This document shows positions 42,401 to 52,494 of a DNA stretch of 64,000 bases, piece after piece (within the stretch, counting starts at the first letter, position 1; each line of letters begins with the position of its first letter). The stretch covers positions 293,140 to 357,139 of the forward strand of contig NC_018259.1 in assembly GCF_000227135.1 (NCBI RefSeq), in the 5' to 3' direction. The position numbers and the translations under genes were made by a program. This DNA is from Leishmania donovani (lineage: Eukaryota; Euglenozoa; Kinetoplastea; Trypanosomatida; Trypanosomatidae). The notes beneath the pieces are model-generated. The model did not search any database and was not told where the DNA came from. It saw nothing but the letters and a program-made list of their open reading frames with translations.

Positions 42401-43609
42401 ATGCCCACCGTTCCCTCTTCAACTCCGTCGCCCGCCTCCGCACCCAGTGTGGAGGTGCCGCCAGGCAAAGTGTGGCTGAACGCCGACGAGCCGAATGACG
42501 AGTACTCGCTGTTCTGCACCGAGGCGATCCCGCCGAAGGTGCCAGGCACAGTTCGCATTTGGGTGGACGGCTGCTTCGACATGCTCCACTTTGGGCACGC
42601 GAATGCACTGCGTCAGGCACGTCGACTCGGCGACGAGCTCTTTGTCGGGTGCCACAGTGATGAGGAGGTAATGCGCTTCAAGGGGCCGCCGATCATGCAC
42701 GCCGAGGAGCGCTATGAGGCGCTGCGGGCGTGCAAATGGGTCGACTACGTTGTCGAGAACTATCCCTACTGCACACGGCTCAAGGATGTCGAGCGGTTGG
42801 AGATTGACTACGTCGTTCACGGTGACGATATCTCCGTCGACTTGAATGGCCGCAACTCGTACCAGGAAATCATCGATGCCGGCAAGTTCAAGGTGGTGAA
42901 GCGCACCGAGGGCATCTCCACGACAGACCTGGTGGGACGCATGCTCCTATGCACCAAGAACCACATGCTCAAGTCAGTGGACGAGGTGCAGCTGGAGAGC
43001 TCCCTGTTCGAGCACAGCCCCACTATGCACTGCCTGACTACGTCCCGCAAGATTGTGCAGTTCAGCAACAACTCGAGCCCCAAGTCAGGCGACCGTATCG
43101 TCTATGTGGACGGGAGTTTCGATCTCTTTCATATTGGCCACATCCGCGTTTTGCAGAAGGCGCGCGAGTTGGGCGACTACGTCATTGCCGGCGTGTATGA
43201 AGATCAGGTGGTGAATGAGCACAAAGGCAAGAACTACCCAATCATGAACCTCAACGAGCGTGTGCTCGGCGTCCTGTCGTGCCGTTACGTTGACGAAGTG
43301 GTGATGGGCGTGCCGTTTGACGTCAGCAAGGATGTGATTGACGGCCTCCACATTAACGTGGTCGTAGGCGGCAAGTTCTCGGACCTGGTGGTAGAGGAGG
43401 GAGGGAGTACAAGATACAAGGTGCCCAAGGCGATGGGCATCTACCACGAAGTGGACTCGGGCTGCACCCTCTCGACGGACTCCCTTATCGACCGCGTGGT
43501 CGAAAACCGCCTCGCCTTTCTGAAGCGGCAGGCGGAAAAGCAGATCAAGGACAAGAAGAGTCAGGAGATAAAGCCGGACGACTACCGCAATGTGCGGGAG
43601 GTGAGCTAG
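42401..43609 (+). CDS. EPCT: Ethanolamine-phosphate cytidylyltransferase
   Basis: The 402-residue enzyme makes CDP-ethanolamine from CTP and phosphoethanolamine, the middle step of the Kennedy pathway to phosphatidylethanolamine; PE in turn feeds GPI anchors and autophagy. Two tandem cytidylyltransferase domains are clear. The first (about 48-180) has VDGCFDMLHFGH with the CTP-binding HxGH at 63-66 and the signature RTEGISTT at 168-175. The second (about 228-370) has VDGSFDLFHIGH with HIGH at 244-247, and lacks an exact RTxGISTT, as usual for ECT second domains. A phosphocholine enzyme would have one domain. The ATG at 42401 is the first in frame; the upstream open frame has only non-ATG codons. 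No membrane segment is seen; the enzyme is likely cytosolic or loosely ER-associated. Confidence 0.97.
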   Translation: MPTVPSSTPSPASAPSVEVPPGKVWLNADEPNDEYSLFCTEAIPPKVPGTVRIWVDGCFDMLHFGHANALRQARRLGDELFVGCHSDEEVMRFKGPPIMHAEERYEALRACKWVDYVVENYPYCTRLKDVERLEIDYVVHGDDISVDLNGRNSYQEIIDAGKFKVVKRTEGISTTDLVGRMLLCTKNHMLKSVDEVQLESSLFEHSPTMHCLTTSRKIVQFSNNSSPKSGDRIVYVDGSFDLFHIGHIRVLQKARELGDYVIAGVYEDQVVNEHKGKNYPIMNLNERVLGVLSCRYVDEVVMGVPFDVSKDVIDGLHINVVVGGKFSDLVVEEGGSTRYKVPKAMGIYHEVDSGCTLSTDSLIDRVVENRLAFLKRQAEKQIKDKKSQEIKPDDYRNVREVS

Positions 43610-45097
43610 CGTAGTGGGCTGGAGGAAAGACACAGAGGAGCTGCGTGTGTGTGTGGGGGGGGGGGTGGAGAGGCCGCCAAAGGTGCAAACGGCGGGAGCG
43701 AGGGGGGAGGAGGAGCGGGAGGAAAGAGGGCTTGAGGGAAAGCGAACGTTGTTGTCGGACTCTCTTGCCACCAAGGGGAACCACTCTCCTCTTTTGAGTG
43801 GTTTGGTGTGTGCGTGTGCAGGTCGCGGCTGACCTTCCACCTCGGTGCTCTTCTCCTTCTCTCTTGGCGCTTCAGTTTGCCGAATCCCATGCAGTGTTGC
43901 CTTCAGCGTGGTGTTGCGGCGAGCTCGCCCGTATTCTCACCGTTGGCGTTCATTTGCCTCGGCGGTGCCTTGCCTTTCTATCTCTCTGTGCCTCCTTAGC
44001 GGTTGCTGGCCTCGAATTTTTGTTTTGCGTACCTTACGTTGCTGGCCGCGACGGCGCACATAGCTGCCGGTGCCGCACAGCACCGAAACAGCAGATGCCC
44101 TCCCACGAAGACACTCTTGTATTTTTTTTTTGCCCATGTTGCCGTACCATTTCCCGTTGCAATGTGAGAAACCAGACCACCACCCTCAAATTCGCTTATT
44201 ACCCTTCAGCACACATCTCCTAAGTAAAGCACGCCCAAAAAAACGATTCGAGGAGCATAGACACAGCTCACACATCCGCACTAGAAGGGGACTGCCGGCT
44301 TCGTTAGTGCGATGTGCGACTTGAGGCTTTCGATCGCCTTCATGTTTGTTTTTCTCCACGACGGCACGTGTGTGGTTCGGCAAAACGCTGTAACGTGCTC
44401 TTCAGAGAGTTTCTTCACAGCCTATGGAGTGAGAGGAGGCTCATACTCGAGCCGCGTTTCCCTCTTCTGCAGCTGGACCGCTTCCAGCGTCATGTGTACG
44501 CCGGCCAATACCTGCCCACGTGGACTCCTGCCGCTGAATTTATTTCAAATATCCTCCTCTCCACTCTCCACCTTGCTTTTTCCTTTTTGTGTGGTCTCTC
44601 TGCTCTTCTCATGGCTGTGTTGTAATGCATTGGACTTCTAGGCTGGCACGCGTTCCTTCTTCGTTCTTTTGCTGCGTCTGGACACATTTATCCGGCAAGC
44701 AACGCCTGAGGGAACAGAAACAAAAAGAACTGATCGACACACAAGCACACACACTGACGGACAGGCCACCGCGTCTATGTGCTCCACGTTATTCTCCTCC
44801 TCTCGCTCTTGACCCCCTCCCAGGAGCCACCTCAGTGTCGGCCGACACAACACCGCTAAATCTCTGAAGCGCCCCTAGCAGCGCCGTCTCTCGAACTCCC
44901 TCTCCTCTCTTAAAAAAATAGCAACGAAGTTCTTTGTAGCGCAGCCCCTCCGCCCCTTCACCACCCCTTCGCTGCTTTTACTCTCCGCCTCTCCTCTTCC
45001 TGCCATCGCACGCACTCTTCTGTCTTGTGCGCTCGCTCCTCGCGCACGTGAGCCAGTCGACGTAGGCCTGTAACGTTAGTGTGTCAGTTCTTAGTCC
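43610..45097. other. Spacer between EPCT and the SPF27-like gene
   Basis: Starts G-rich, then turns T/C-rich. A patch at 44312-44641 holds two overlapping, moderately coding-like frames without recognisable homology. Pyrimidine-rich sequence and AGs near 45051-45052 probably supply the acceptor for the next gene. Confidence 0.65.
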
Positions 45098-45961
45098 ATG
45101 CTCGCGATGTTTGATGGGGTGGCACTTCCGTTTGGGGACGCCCCCCTGGATGGGACTTCCTCAGCGTCAGAGGAAGTTCGATGGATGGCCTTTGCTCGCG
45201 ACCTGGTTCTGCAAGAGCTCCGGAGTACCCCTTCCACGGCGCAGGCGTGGGCTGATGCGACTGCCCGCTCGCAAGAGGCGCAGCGTGGGCATTACCGGAC
45301 CTACCGCGACTTTGTCAACCATATGCAAGAGCGGCTCCCGTGCCACATGGGTGTCGGTAGTCCGTCACCGATTTCAGGTGCTGTTCGACCCATTGCTGGA
45401 CGCTACCGCTGCGGTTTGCTCGACCGCGTTGAGGTTGCCGCACCGCCTGCTACACTGTGGCGTGCGACGGCGCTGGGTGCACCAACGAGATCTGTGCCGC
45501 GCCTTCGCAGCCACGAAGGGCCGATAGAGGAGGATGGAGAGGAGGAGGAGCCGCTCTTGATGTCGTCGTCTACGAGTGTCACGGACGGCATGACGCAGAT
45601 GGTGGTCTCCCAGGCCTCTCTCGACGGCGTTTTTTTAGAGGCTCTTCTGGGCCAAGAACTCAACCTAGCGCTGTGGCGGAGCTGCGGCGCACCACAGGAG
45701 GCGCTGCAGTGTGCGCTGGAAGAGATGCAGCGGCTAGATCAGGCCGCTTGTGAGGAAGACGCCGCTCTACGCTACCTCAACACCACGCGCTTCGCCGAGC
45801 AGCGTACGTACAAGCGACGCCGCGCTGAGCTGCAGTCGCAGCTGCAGAAAACGCGCGAGAAGGTCTTCGCTCTGGAAAAGTTGGTGCGCGTCGAAACTGC
45901 GGGATCGTCTCCGCGTGAAGTTGGTGCTGGCGAGCGCTTGCGTGCGTGCTTGCTCGAGTAG
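45098..45961 (+). CDS. Coiled-coil protein, candidate BCAS2/SPF27 of the PRP19 splicing complex
   Basis: The 287-residue protein starts at the ATG at 45098 (alternative at 45107). It has a short N-terminal segment with DGVALPFGD followed by a helical region, an acidic linker (about 145-165, run of Glu) and a C-terminal helical half (about 180-270) ending in a coiled coil (RAELQSQLQKTREKVFALEK). The layout resembles BCAS2/SPF27: an N-terminal ALPY-type motif, then a helix with pattern like LELMSQHGxxAW (here LNLALWRSCGAPQEALQCAL), then a long coiled coil with R(R/K)-rich spacing. SPF27 is a core PRP19-complex subunit, and a trypanosome PRP19 complex has been described, so its presence would be expected. 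The similarity is visual and weak; otherwise this is a conserved hypothetical coiled-coil protein. Confidence 0.5.
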   Translation: MLAMFDGVALPFGDAPLDGTSSASEEVRWMAFARDLVLQELRSTPSTAQAWADATARSQEAQRGHYRTYRDFVNHMQERLPCHMGVGSPSPISGAVRPIAGRYRCGLLDRVEVAAPPATLWRATALGAPTRSVPRLRSHEGPIEEDGEEEEPLLMSSSTSVTDGMTQMVVSQASLDGVFLEALLGQELNLALWRSCGAPQEALQCALEEMQRLDQAACEEDAALRYLNTTRFAEQRTYKRRRAELQSQLQKTREKVFALEKLVRVETAGSSPREVGAGERLRACLLE

Positions 45962-46544
45962 CGTTTCCCTCTTCGCGGGTCGCGCCTCCTCAGTGTCGGA
46001 GGTGACGGTCTGTGCCGCTCGCGGTGCAACGCCGCGGCGCTAAAATGAGAAGAAAACCTCCCCGTCTTCCCGCCGCCGCCTATCATCGCGCCACGAATGG
46101 CGACGCGTCCAGGGAATTCAAGGACAGGCAAGCCAAAAGGAAAGTACTTCATAGACGAGCATGTGCAAGTTATGCGGCGCTTCCGAGCTGGTGTGGTTTT
46201 GCCGAGGCTCCCCCTCTCCCCCCTTGTGCTGGAGGACCACGTCCGCTGCCTCGGTGTCGTTTCTGCCGCGCCAAGGGCTGACGCAGCAGGGAGTGACGCG
46301 GCAGGCGCGTTGCTCTTTATCTCCCTCAGTGCCTCCCCTCCGCTCATGCCGTCCCTTTTCCATCCTCCGTCGTGTCGGCTCTGGCTTCCTCGTGCGTGTT
46401 CCGACCCCCTCCACCCCTCAAACTTCGAGTAGAGAAGGAAATACGCACCCTTCATCCACCGGCAGGTTTCACACGTACACCCCGTCCACAGAGCGCACGC
46501 TCCTTCACGACTCATCCTGTACCGGCGCTACACAGGCGGTGACG
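45962..46544. other. Spacer / 5' UTR before the PP2A methylesterase
   Basis: GC-rich compared with other spacers. The methylesterase frame stays open here back to an ATG at 46161, but the sequence does not look like family sequence. A candidate acceptor AG lies at 46464-46465, which would exclude the upstream ATG. Confidence 0.6.
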
Positions 46545-47675
46545 ATGTCCGGTGTTTCAACCAGTCCGCCGCTGCCGTCCCCTGAAGACCGCGTCTTCGT
46601 CAACGCACAAGGCGAGCGCTTTCACTGCACCACCTTCGCGCCGTCATCGTCGTGTGTGCCACCCAACTCGGCCCATGATGCACGGACCCCGCTTCTCTTG
46701 TGCGTGCATGGCGCCGGTATGAGCGGTGACTGCTTTTTGCGCATGGCGCGAGAGATTCAGCGACACGCCGACAAGCCCGGTGACGTAGCGGCGTACACCT
46801 CTTCACCACCGCGTGCGAGTGATGTGGCCCTGATGCCGCCTTCCGCACATGCGGCGACAGCGACAAATGCGGAGGCGCAGGGCGATGACGTGGACATGCA
46901 CGTCATGACATACGACCAGCGCTGCCACGGCCGGTCCACCTTTGCCGGCGGCGAAGATCATCTCTCGATCGAGGTGCTGATGCGCGACTTTTTGGACGTG
47001 CTCCAGTATGCCAAGACTGAACTGTACCCCACCAGCAATGTCTACGTCCTCGGCCATTCGCTTGGCGGCGCCGTCGTGGCGCGTGCGCTGAGCGGAAACA
47101 AGTCCGCCCTCGAGCGTGTTTCGGGCGTGCTTCTTGTAGACGTGGTCGAGGGAACGGCGCAGCTGTCGTTGCAGCACATGAAATCGTTTCTCAAGAATCG
47201 CCCCAACACGTTTCCCGAGGTGAAGGACGCCCAGGTCTGGTTCCTGCGCATGGGTGGCATGCAGAACCCGCAAGGCGCCGAAGTTTCCGTGCCGCCGCTT
47301 TTGCAGCAAAATGACAAAACAGGTCTGTGGCAGTGGCGGACGGACATCCGCAAGATGGAGAACGTCTGGGACGGGTGGTTCGCCGGCCTCGATGAGGCAT
47401 TCATTTCGCTGCCGTGCGCCAAGATGCTGTGCACTGCGAACGCGGAACGGCTCGACAAGACACTCACGGTCGCGCAGATGCAGGGCAAGTTCCAGTTCGA
47501 GGTGATTGGCAACGGGTGCGGCCACTACGTCATGGACGACGCGACGTCGACAGTCGTCGCCAAGGTGCGGCGCTTCGTGAAGCGCAACGAGGTGTTGACG
47601 CAGAAGCTGCAGCTCATGAACAAGAACCTGTCTGGCCAGAAGAACAATACGACGGTTCCGCCAAACCGCATGTAG
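46545..47675 (+). CDS. PPME1: Protein phosphatase 2A methylesterase 1 (alpha/beta hydrolase)
   Basis: The 376-residue enzyme removes the C-terminal methyl ester of the PP2A catalytic subunit, affecting PP2A holoenzyme assembly. The alpha/beta hydrolase features are in order: LLCVHGAGMSGDCF (oxyanion region), MTYDQRCHGRS, nucleophile elbow GHSLGG with Ser172, LLVDVVEGTA with acid Asp199, and GNGCGHYVMDD with His327. Family-specific stretches are KSFLKNRPNTFPEV, WDGWFAGLDEAFISLPCAKM and DKTLTVAQMQGKFQFEVIG. The whole length matches PME-1. An in-frame ATG at 46161 would add 128 residues of non-conserved sequence; the start at 46545 is preferred because it follows a plausible acceptor and gives the normal family length. 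Probably cytosolic or nuclear. Confidence 0.96.
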   Translation: MSGVSTSPPLPSPEDRVFVNAQGERFHCTTFAPSSSCVPPNSAHDARTPLLLCVHGAGMSGDCFLRMAREIQRHADKPGDVAAYTSSPPRASDVALMPPSAHAATATNAEAQGDDVDMHVMTYDQRCHGRSTFAGGEDHLSIEVLMRDFLDVLQYAKTELYPTSNVYVLGHSLGGAVVARALSGNKSALERVSGVLLVDVVEGTAQLSLQHMKSFLKNRPNTFPEVKDAQVWFLRMGGMQNPQGAEVSVPPLLQQNDKTGLWQWRTDIRKMENVWDGWFAGLDEAFISLPCAKMLCTANAERLDKTLTVAQMQGKFQFEVIGNGCGHYVMDDATSTVVAKVRRFVKRNEVLTQKLQLMNKNLSGQKNNTTVPPNRM

Positions 47676-48066
47676 GCAACAACGACCGCTGTTGCGCCAC
47701 ACCTACGCGCTTATCCACAAGAGCGCAAAACTCACCGCGCGGAAGCGAGAGATGGAAAGGGACAGGGCACGGCGGCAGCAACAGCGCCGAATACATGGTG
47801 CAAAGGCTTTTACGTACGTGCGACGTTTATGCTCAGGTTCTCCCGATTTTGCCGCACACGCGGTACATCTTAGACGTGACGCACATGCTCTCCTCCAGCG
47901 GAAATAATGCTTGCTTTGCCTGCGTGCCTGTTTTGATTGGAGACCGTGCAGGGCCCTCCCTGCCCCTCACACGGACGCGCACGCGCAAAGAGAAGGCCTG
48001 CAGCCCTATGCATACATCCCGCGTCTTGCGTGATGCTCGTAAATCCTCCTCTTCTCTCTACATAAC

Positions 48067-48243
48067 ATGACGCCAAGAGAAGATGCCACACTGATCGCGT
48101 GCGCGCATATGTGCAACCTCGACCTGGGCTCTGGCTTCCCTTCTGCAGGGCGTGAGGACGATCGGGCAAAGGCGGCGGGTGTCGCATTCGGCTTTCCCTC
48201 GTTTTCCTCGGTCGTCCTCTTTTCCGCACTGTCGCACGGCTGA
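48067..48243 (+). CDS. Possible 58-residue small protein, unrecognised
   Basis: An ATG at 48067 opens 58 codons with coding-like composition. The product is acidic to neutral at the N-terminus (MTPREDATLIACAHMCNLDL), with a charged middle (REDDRAK) and a hydrophobic C-terminal third. It lies about 390 nt after the methylesterase stop. I recognise no family. Without conservation data it could be chance, an upstream-spliced small gene, or part of the methylesterase 3' UTR. Confidence 0.25.
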   Translation: MTPREDATLIACAHMCNLDLGSGFPSAGREDDRAKAAGVAFGFPSFSSVVLFSALSHG

Positions 48244-49697
48244 CGAAGCACGCGGCGTTCACATTCCGCGTTCCTCGCTGTGAATCAGCAATCCATTCTC
48301 ACCCTTCGTACCTCACATTCTGCCCACGCTTCTCTTTCGTGTGTGTATGTGCTCTCCATGGCCCACGCCCTCTCCTCCTCGCGATGCACACGCGTACGTG
48401 TGCTGGCGCCGTGTGCTCCGAATGCCCACGCTCGACATGGTTCACGCTTTCCTTCTCCCCTCTCTCACTCGCTGCCCGTGCACGTCCATTCAGAAGAGTT
48501 CAGCTGCGTATTTCTATCGGTCCTACCACGTACAGTCAAAAATACATGTCGACGTACTTGAGTTGCGTCATCACAACTCTCCACTCCCTCCCTCTCCTGC
48601 CATCACCTGCACACACGACCCACTCGTTTTCACGCACGCACACCTTCTCGGGCTCCACCACCGTACACATAAACGAGGTGGAGTCGACTCTACTGCGCGT
48701 CCATGCTTGGAGGTAATCAGCGTTCTCTGAAAAGAAAGAAAAAGCGGTGCCTCCCTCCCCCCTGGCGAGTGCGCAGAGACTACAGGGCCCAAGAGGACGA
48801 CACCGAAGCACTCCCCCCCCCCCACACACACACGCTTCCCCTTCCCCCTTTCGCGTCTGCTCGCACTCGCCGTGTGCGTGTGCGTTTTCTTGTCCACAAT
48901 TCGAGGGTTATCAGTTTTCTCTTGGGGGATCGAGGAAAGAAAGAAGTACGTGCGAGCGCGGGCGTGTCTCTCGGGTGTGTACCGAGCAGTCAGAAAACCT
49001 CTCTCCTAGCACCCTTCCGTTCTCTCTTTCTTTCTTCCGGGGAGAAGGGTGAGCTGCGTGCCTGCTAGGCGCTGTTTAGACTTCTCGTGTTCCCAGGGCG
49101 TGCCTCTGCTTAGTGAGACCGCGGTGGGCCTCTGTTGTGTTTTCTTGTCGTGCCCTTGTTGTGCACTTTTTCACTCCTATTGGCACTGAAGCGCCTCCAT
49201 CTCTCTGTCTGTTTTTCTGTATCATTGTGTGTGTGCGTGTTTGTGCGCTCGCACTTTTTCCGTTGTCCTCTTCGCGAGTTGACGATCACTTCACTTGTGA
49301 AGGATAAGAACGAGGCCGAGGAAGGAGTCTCAGACGTGGGACAGGATAGGAAGGAAACACCCGTCACGCGCTTGGCTGCTGTGGCTTTTTTTTTTCGGCG
49401 GCTGCTGTTGACTCGCGGTAACTCCGTAGCTTGCGATTGCGTTTCGGTGCGTTCTTTCGACGGCGGAGTGTGACAGCTGCTGCTGCTGCTGTTCCTCTTT
49501 TTGGGTTTTTCATGTTTTTCTAAACATCACTGGATGGCAGCAAGGCCACGCGGCCCTCTTGAACGCTTTCTATTGGGCACCCTAACCTCCTTGTTCCTGC
49601 TCTCGCCGCTTTTCCGCTCTCGCATCAACTCCTTTTCCCCGCGCTGCTGTGCTGGTGTTACGCGACGCATTCCGCAGTATTCATTCTTGTCTTGTAG

Positions 49698-49726
49698 TTT
49701 TATTTTTCTCTGCTTCATTTTTCAAG
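49698..49726 (+). promoter_or_regulatory. Probable trans-splice acceptor for V-ATPase subunit a
   Basis: A T-rich tract (49698-49723) is followed by AAG with AG at 49725-49726, and CAG at 49731-49733. A further T12 run before the ATG has no AG, so it would lie within the 5' UTR. Confidence 0.5.
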
Positions 49727-49812
49727 GGCACAGAAAACAACGTATACGCACGCAGCAACCTTCTCGTGTGCTGCCCTCGTTTTTTTTTTTTGCATTGGCC
49801 CATATTGTCACT

Positions 49813-52494
49813 ATGCCGTGGCGTCAGGAACACTGCAGCGGCTTGTGGCGGTCGGAGGACATGATCCGCGTCAACATTATCCTTCAGCGAGAGGTCCTGC
49901 ACGACACCATGTATGAGGTTGGTATGCTGGGCCGCGTGCAGTTCCTCGACATGAACGAGGGGGTTACTGCGTTTGCCAGGCCGTTCACAGAAGAGCTGCG
50001 CCGCTGCGAGGAGCTGCAGCGCAAGCTTCACTTCATTGAGGAGTCGATGTGCAAGGACGCGGACTTGCTCGAGAGATACCCCGGGGACGTGAACATGAGC
50101 GCCACCGTGGAAGAGATGCGGTCATCGTTGCTGCGGGGACAAATGCACATGATCGACGACCGCATCGAGTCGACCGTGAACGAGTTGACCGCAATGCTCA
50201 CATCGCTCGAAGGGTTCCAGCATGAGATGAACCAGAACCAGGAGATGTCACTGCTGTACTACAAGTACAGGCTCTTGGTGGAGACACCGTCCGACATGGC
50301 AGCGAACAACAGCAGCTCCGCCCACCACGGCGCTGCCGTCAGCTCGGATGCGTTCTCCCGGCTAGCCAGCCTCTTCGGCTTCATTGAATCAAAACTCAGC
50401 GAGGAGCTCTACCGCCTCTGCTACCGCATCACCCGCGGCAACGCCATCGTCGAGATCAGTAACGAGCCGGCCATGTTTGTCGACGTCCAGACTGGCGAGC
50501 GCAATGTGGCCAAGACGTCATTTGTGGTGCTGTGCGCCTCGCCGACGATGATCGTCCGCTTGAAGAAGCTCATGATTGGGCTCGGCGCCGACGTTTACAC
50601 CCTGGACGAGGTGCAGAGTCGCGGTATCGAGCTCACCACCTCCACCGCCGCCCACCACGTCGAGGACACCATCGAGGGGGTCGAGCGGCGCAAGCGCGAT
50701 GTGCTGACGCAGTGGTACGAAGAGCACCGGCTGTACAAGACCTACCTAAAGGTAGAGAAGGTGGTGCTGACGGCGATGAACATGTGTGCCATGTCCGGCT
50801 CCACCTGCACGGCCTCCGCGTGGGTACCACTGCGCCACGAGCAGTCCCTTCGCCGTGCGCTGCAAGACGCCGTCGCCTCGGCAAACGGCAGCGTCGAGTC
50901 CATAGTGACGCTCCACGCCGAGCAGAAACACCCGCCGACGTTTTTTGAGACTAACCGCTTTACCGAGTCGTTCCAGGGAATTGTCGACAGCTACGGTATG
51001 GCACGCTACAAGGAGGTCAACCCGGGCGTGTTCACCATCATCACGTTCCCGTACCTGTTCGGCATCATGTACGGCGACATTGGCCACGGCTTTCTGCTGC
51101 TCTTCATCGCCCTCTTTTTCATCGGCAAGGAAAAAGCGTGGCGGACGGCGCAGCTCAACGAAATAGTTGCCATGGTGTTCGGCGGCCGCTACTTATTGCT
51201 GCTCATGTCCCTCTTTGCCATCTACATGGGAGTCCTGTATAACGACTTCTTTGGCTTTTCTCTGAACCTCTTCTCCAGCGGCTACACGTGGGCCCCGATC
51301 TCGGAGCAGAAGGGCACCACCTACCCGACGACGCCGAACGGGCTTCCAAGTGTGAAGCCGCCGCACGTTTATGCGATGGGTCTGGATGCGGCATGGACTG
51401 AGACGGACAACAAGCTGGAGTTCTACAACTCTGTGAAGATGAAGCACGCTGTCATTGTCGGCGTGGCGCAGATGTTCGCTGGCCTCTTGCTCTCGCTCAG
51501 CAATAGCATCTACGAGAAGAACTGGTACAAGATCGCCTTCTTGTTTGTGCCCGAGTTCGTTTTCCTACTTTGTACCTTTGGATACATGTCGATCCTCATC
51601 ATGGTGAAGTGGTGCCGCACGTGGGAGAACACGAACAAGGCGCCGAGCATCCTGGAGATCATGACGAACTTTTTTCTGCAGCCTGGCTCGGTGCCGAACC
51701 CGCTCTTCAGTGGACAGGCCGGGCTGCAGGTGTTTCTGCTCCTCGCGGCTTTTGCGATGGTTCCCTTCATGCTGCTGGGAATGCCATACATCGAGATGCG
51801 GGACTACAAGCGGTGGCAGCAGCGCCGGCAAGTTGGGGGCAGCCGCCGCCACCACGGCAGAGCGCTGCGGGTCAGCGTGGTCGCAATCGAAACCTCCGAC
51901 TACACGGACGTCTTCTTGAATGAGCCGTCGGCGTCCCTGCAGCACCGGCAGGCCAACTACAGCGGTGACGAGAGCGCGCACCGCAATTTGATGAGTGACG
52001 ACGACGAAACGGCGAACATCTTCGGTGACGACAGCATGCATCCCTTTGGCGTGTCTACAGCGAACAGTGAGGAAGGTGCCACAGCCACGGTGATCGAGCG
52101 CGAAAACGAGAAATTCGAGCACTTTGATGTCTCGGAGTTGATCATCCACTATGTGATTCACACCATCGAGTATGTGCTGAGCAGTGTGTCAAACACCGCC
52201 TCGTACCTGCGTCTGTGGGCGTTGTCGCTCGCCCACGCGCAGCTTTCCGAGGTCTTCTTCAGCTTCACGGTGGCCAAAACGCTCGACATCGACAACAGCT
52301 CTGGCTTCGTGATTGCCATTGGGGTGCTGCTGTGGCTTGGCGCGACACTCGGTGTGCTGGTGGGCATGGAGGCGCTGTCGGCGTTTTTGCATGCGCTGCG
52401 TCTGCACTGGGTGGAGTTCCAGAACAAGTTCTACGCTGGCGACGGGCGGACGTTCGATCCGCTGGACCTGACAACCCTTAACACGGCAAACTAG
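49813..52494 (+). CDS. V-type proton ATPase subunit a (V0 sector)
   Basis: The 893-residue protein is the 100/116-kDa V0 subunit that forms the proton half-channels of the vacuolar ATPase, acidifying acidocalcisomes and endo-lysosomes. The cytosolic N-terminal half (about 1-400) opens LWRSEDMIRVNIILQREV and contains the typical MLGRVQFLDMN. Membrane part: FPYLFGIMYGDIGHGFLLLF from about 410, then several helices. A hydrophilic, Asp/Glu/His-rich insert follows at about 660-760, and then the conserved SNTASYLRLWALSLAHAQLS with the essential Arg at position 800. It ends with VEFQNKFYAGDGRTFDP, as in the family. The ATG at 49813 is preferred because MPWRQEHCSGLWRSEDM fits the family start. An in-frame ATG at 49534 would add 93 odd hydrophobic residues and lies before the likely acceptor. 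Confidence 0.98.
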   Translation: MPWRQEHCSGLWRSEDMIRVNIILQREVLHDTMYEVGMLGRVQFLDMNEGVTAFARPFTEELRRCEELQRKLHFIEESMCKDADLLERYPGDVNMSATVEEMRSSLLRGQMHMIDDRIESTVNELTAMLTSLEGFQHEMNQNQEMSLLYYKYRLLVETPSDMAANNSSSAHHGAAVSSDAFSRLASLFGFIESKLSEELYRLCYRITRGNAIVEISNEPAMFVDVQTGERNVAKTSFVVLCASPTMIVRLKKLMIGLGADVYTLDEVQSRGIELTTSTAAHHVEDTIEGVERRKRDVLTQWYEEHRLYKTYLKVEKVVLTAMNMCAMSGSTCTASAWVPLRHEQSLRRALQDAVASANGSVESIVTLHAEQKHPPTFFETNRFTESFQGIVDSYGMARYKEVNPGVFTIITFPYLFGIMYGDIGHGFLLLFIALFFIGKEKAWRTAQLNEIVAMVFGGRYLLLLMSLFAIYMGVLYNDFFGFSLNLFSSGYTWAPISEQKGTTYPTTPNGLPSVKPPHVYAMGLDAAWTETDNKLEFYNSVKMKHAVIVGVAQMFAGLLLSLSNSIYEKNWYKIAFLFVPEFVFLLCTFGYMSILIMVKWCRTWENTNKAPSILEIMTNFFLQPGSVPNPLFSGQAGLQVFLLLAAFAMVPFMLLGMPYIEMRDYKRWQQRRQVGGSRRHHGRALRVSVVAIETSDYTDVFLNEPSASLQHRQANYSGDESAHRNLMSDDDETANIFGDDSMHPFGVSTANSEEGATATVIERENEKFEHFDVSELIIHYVIHTIEYVLSSVSNTASYLRLWALSLAHAQLSEVFFSFTVAKTLDIDNSSGFVIAIGVLLWLGATLGVLVGMEALSAFLHALRLHWVEFQNKFYAGDGRTFDPLDLTTLNTAN

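Larger units (their letters stand above)
47676..49812. other. Spacer between methylesterase and V-ATPase subunit a
   Basis: The 5' part (to about 48270) is GC-rich and contains a 58-codon ORF; the 3' part is T/C-rich with poly-C at about 48815-48824. Long T tracts precede the V-ATPase gene. Confidence 0.65.

Noticed and set aside
46161..46544. 128-residue N-terminal extension of the PP2A methylesterase from an upstream ATG
   Set aside because: Sequence is Pro/Ser/Arg-rich and unlike the family; a likely splice acceptor lies between the two ATGs.
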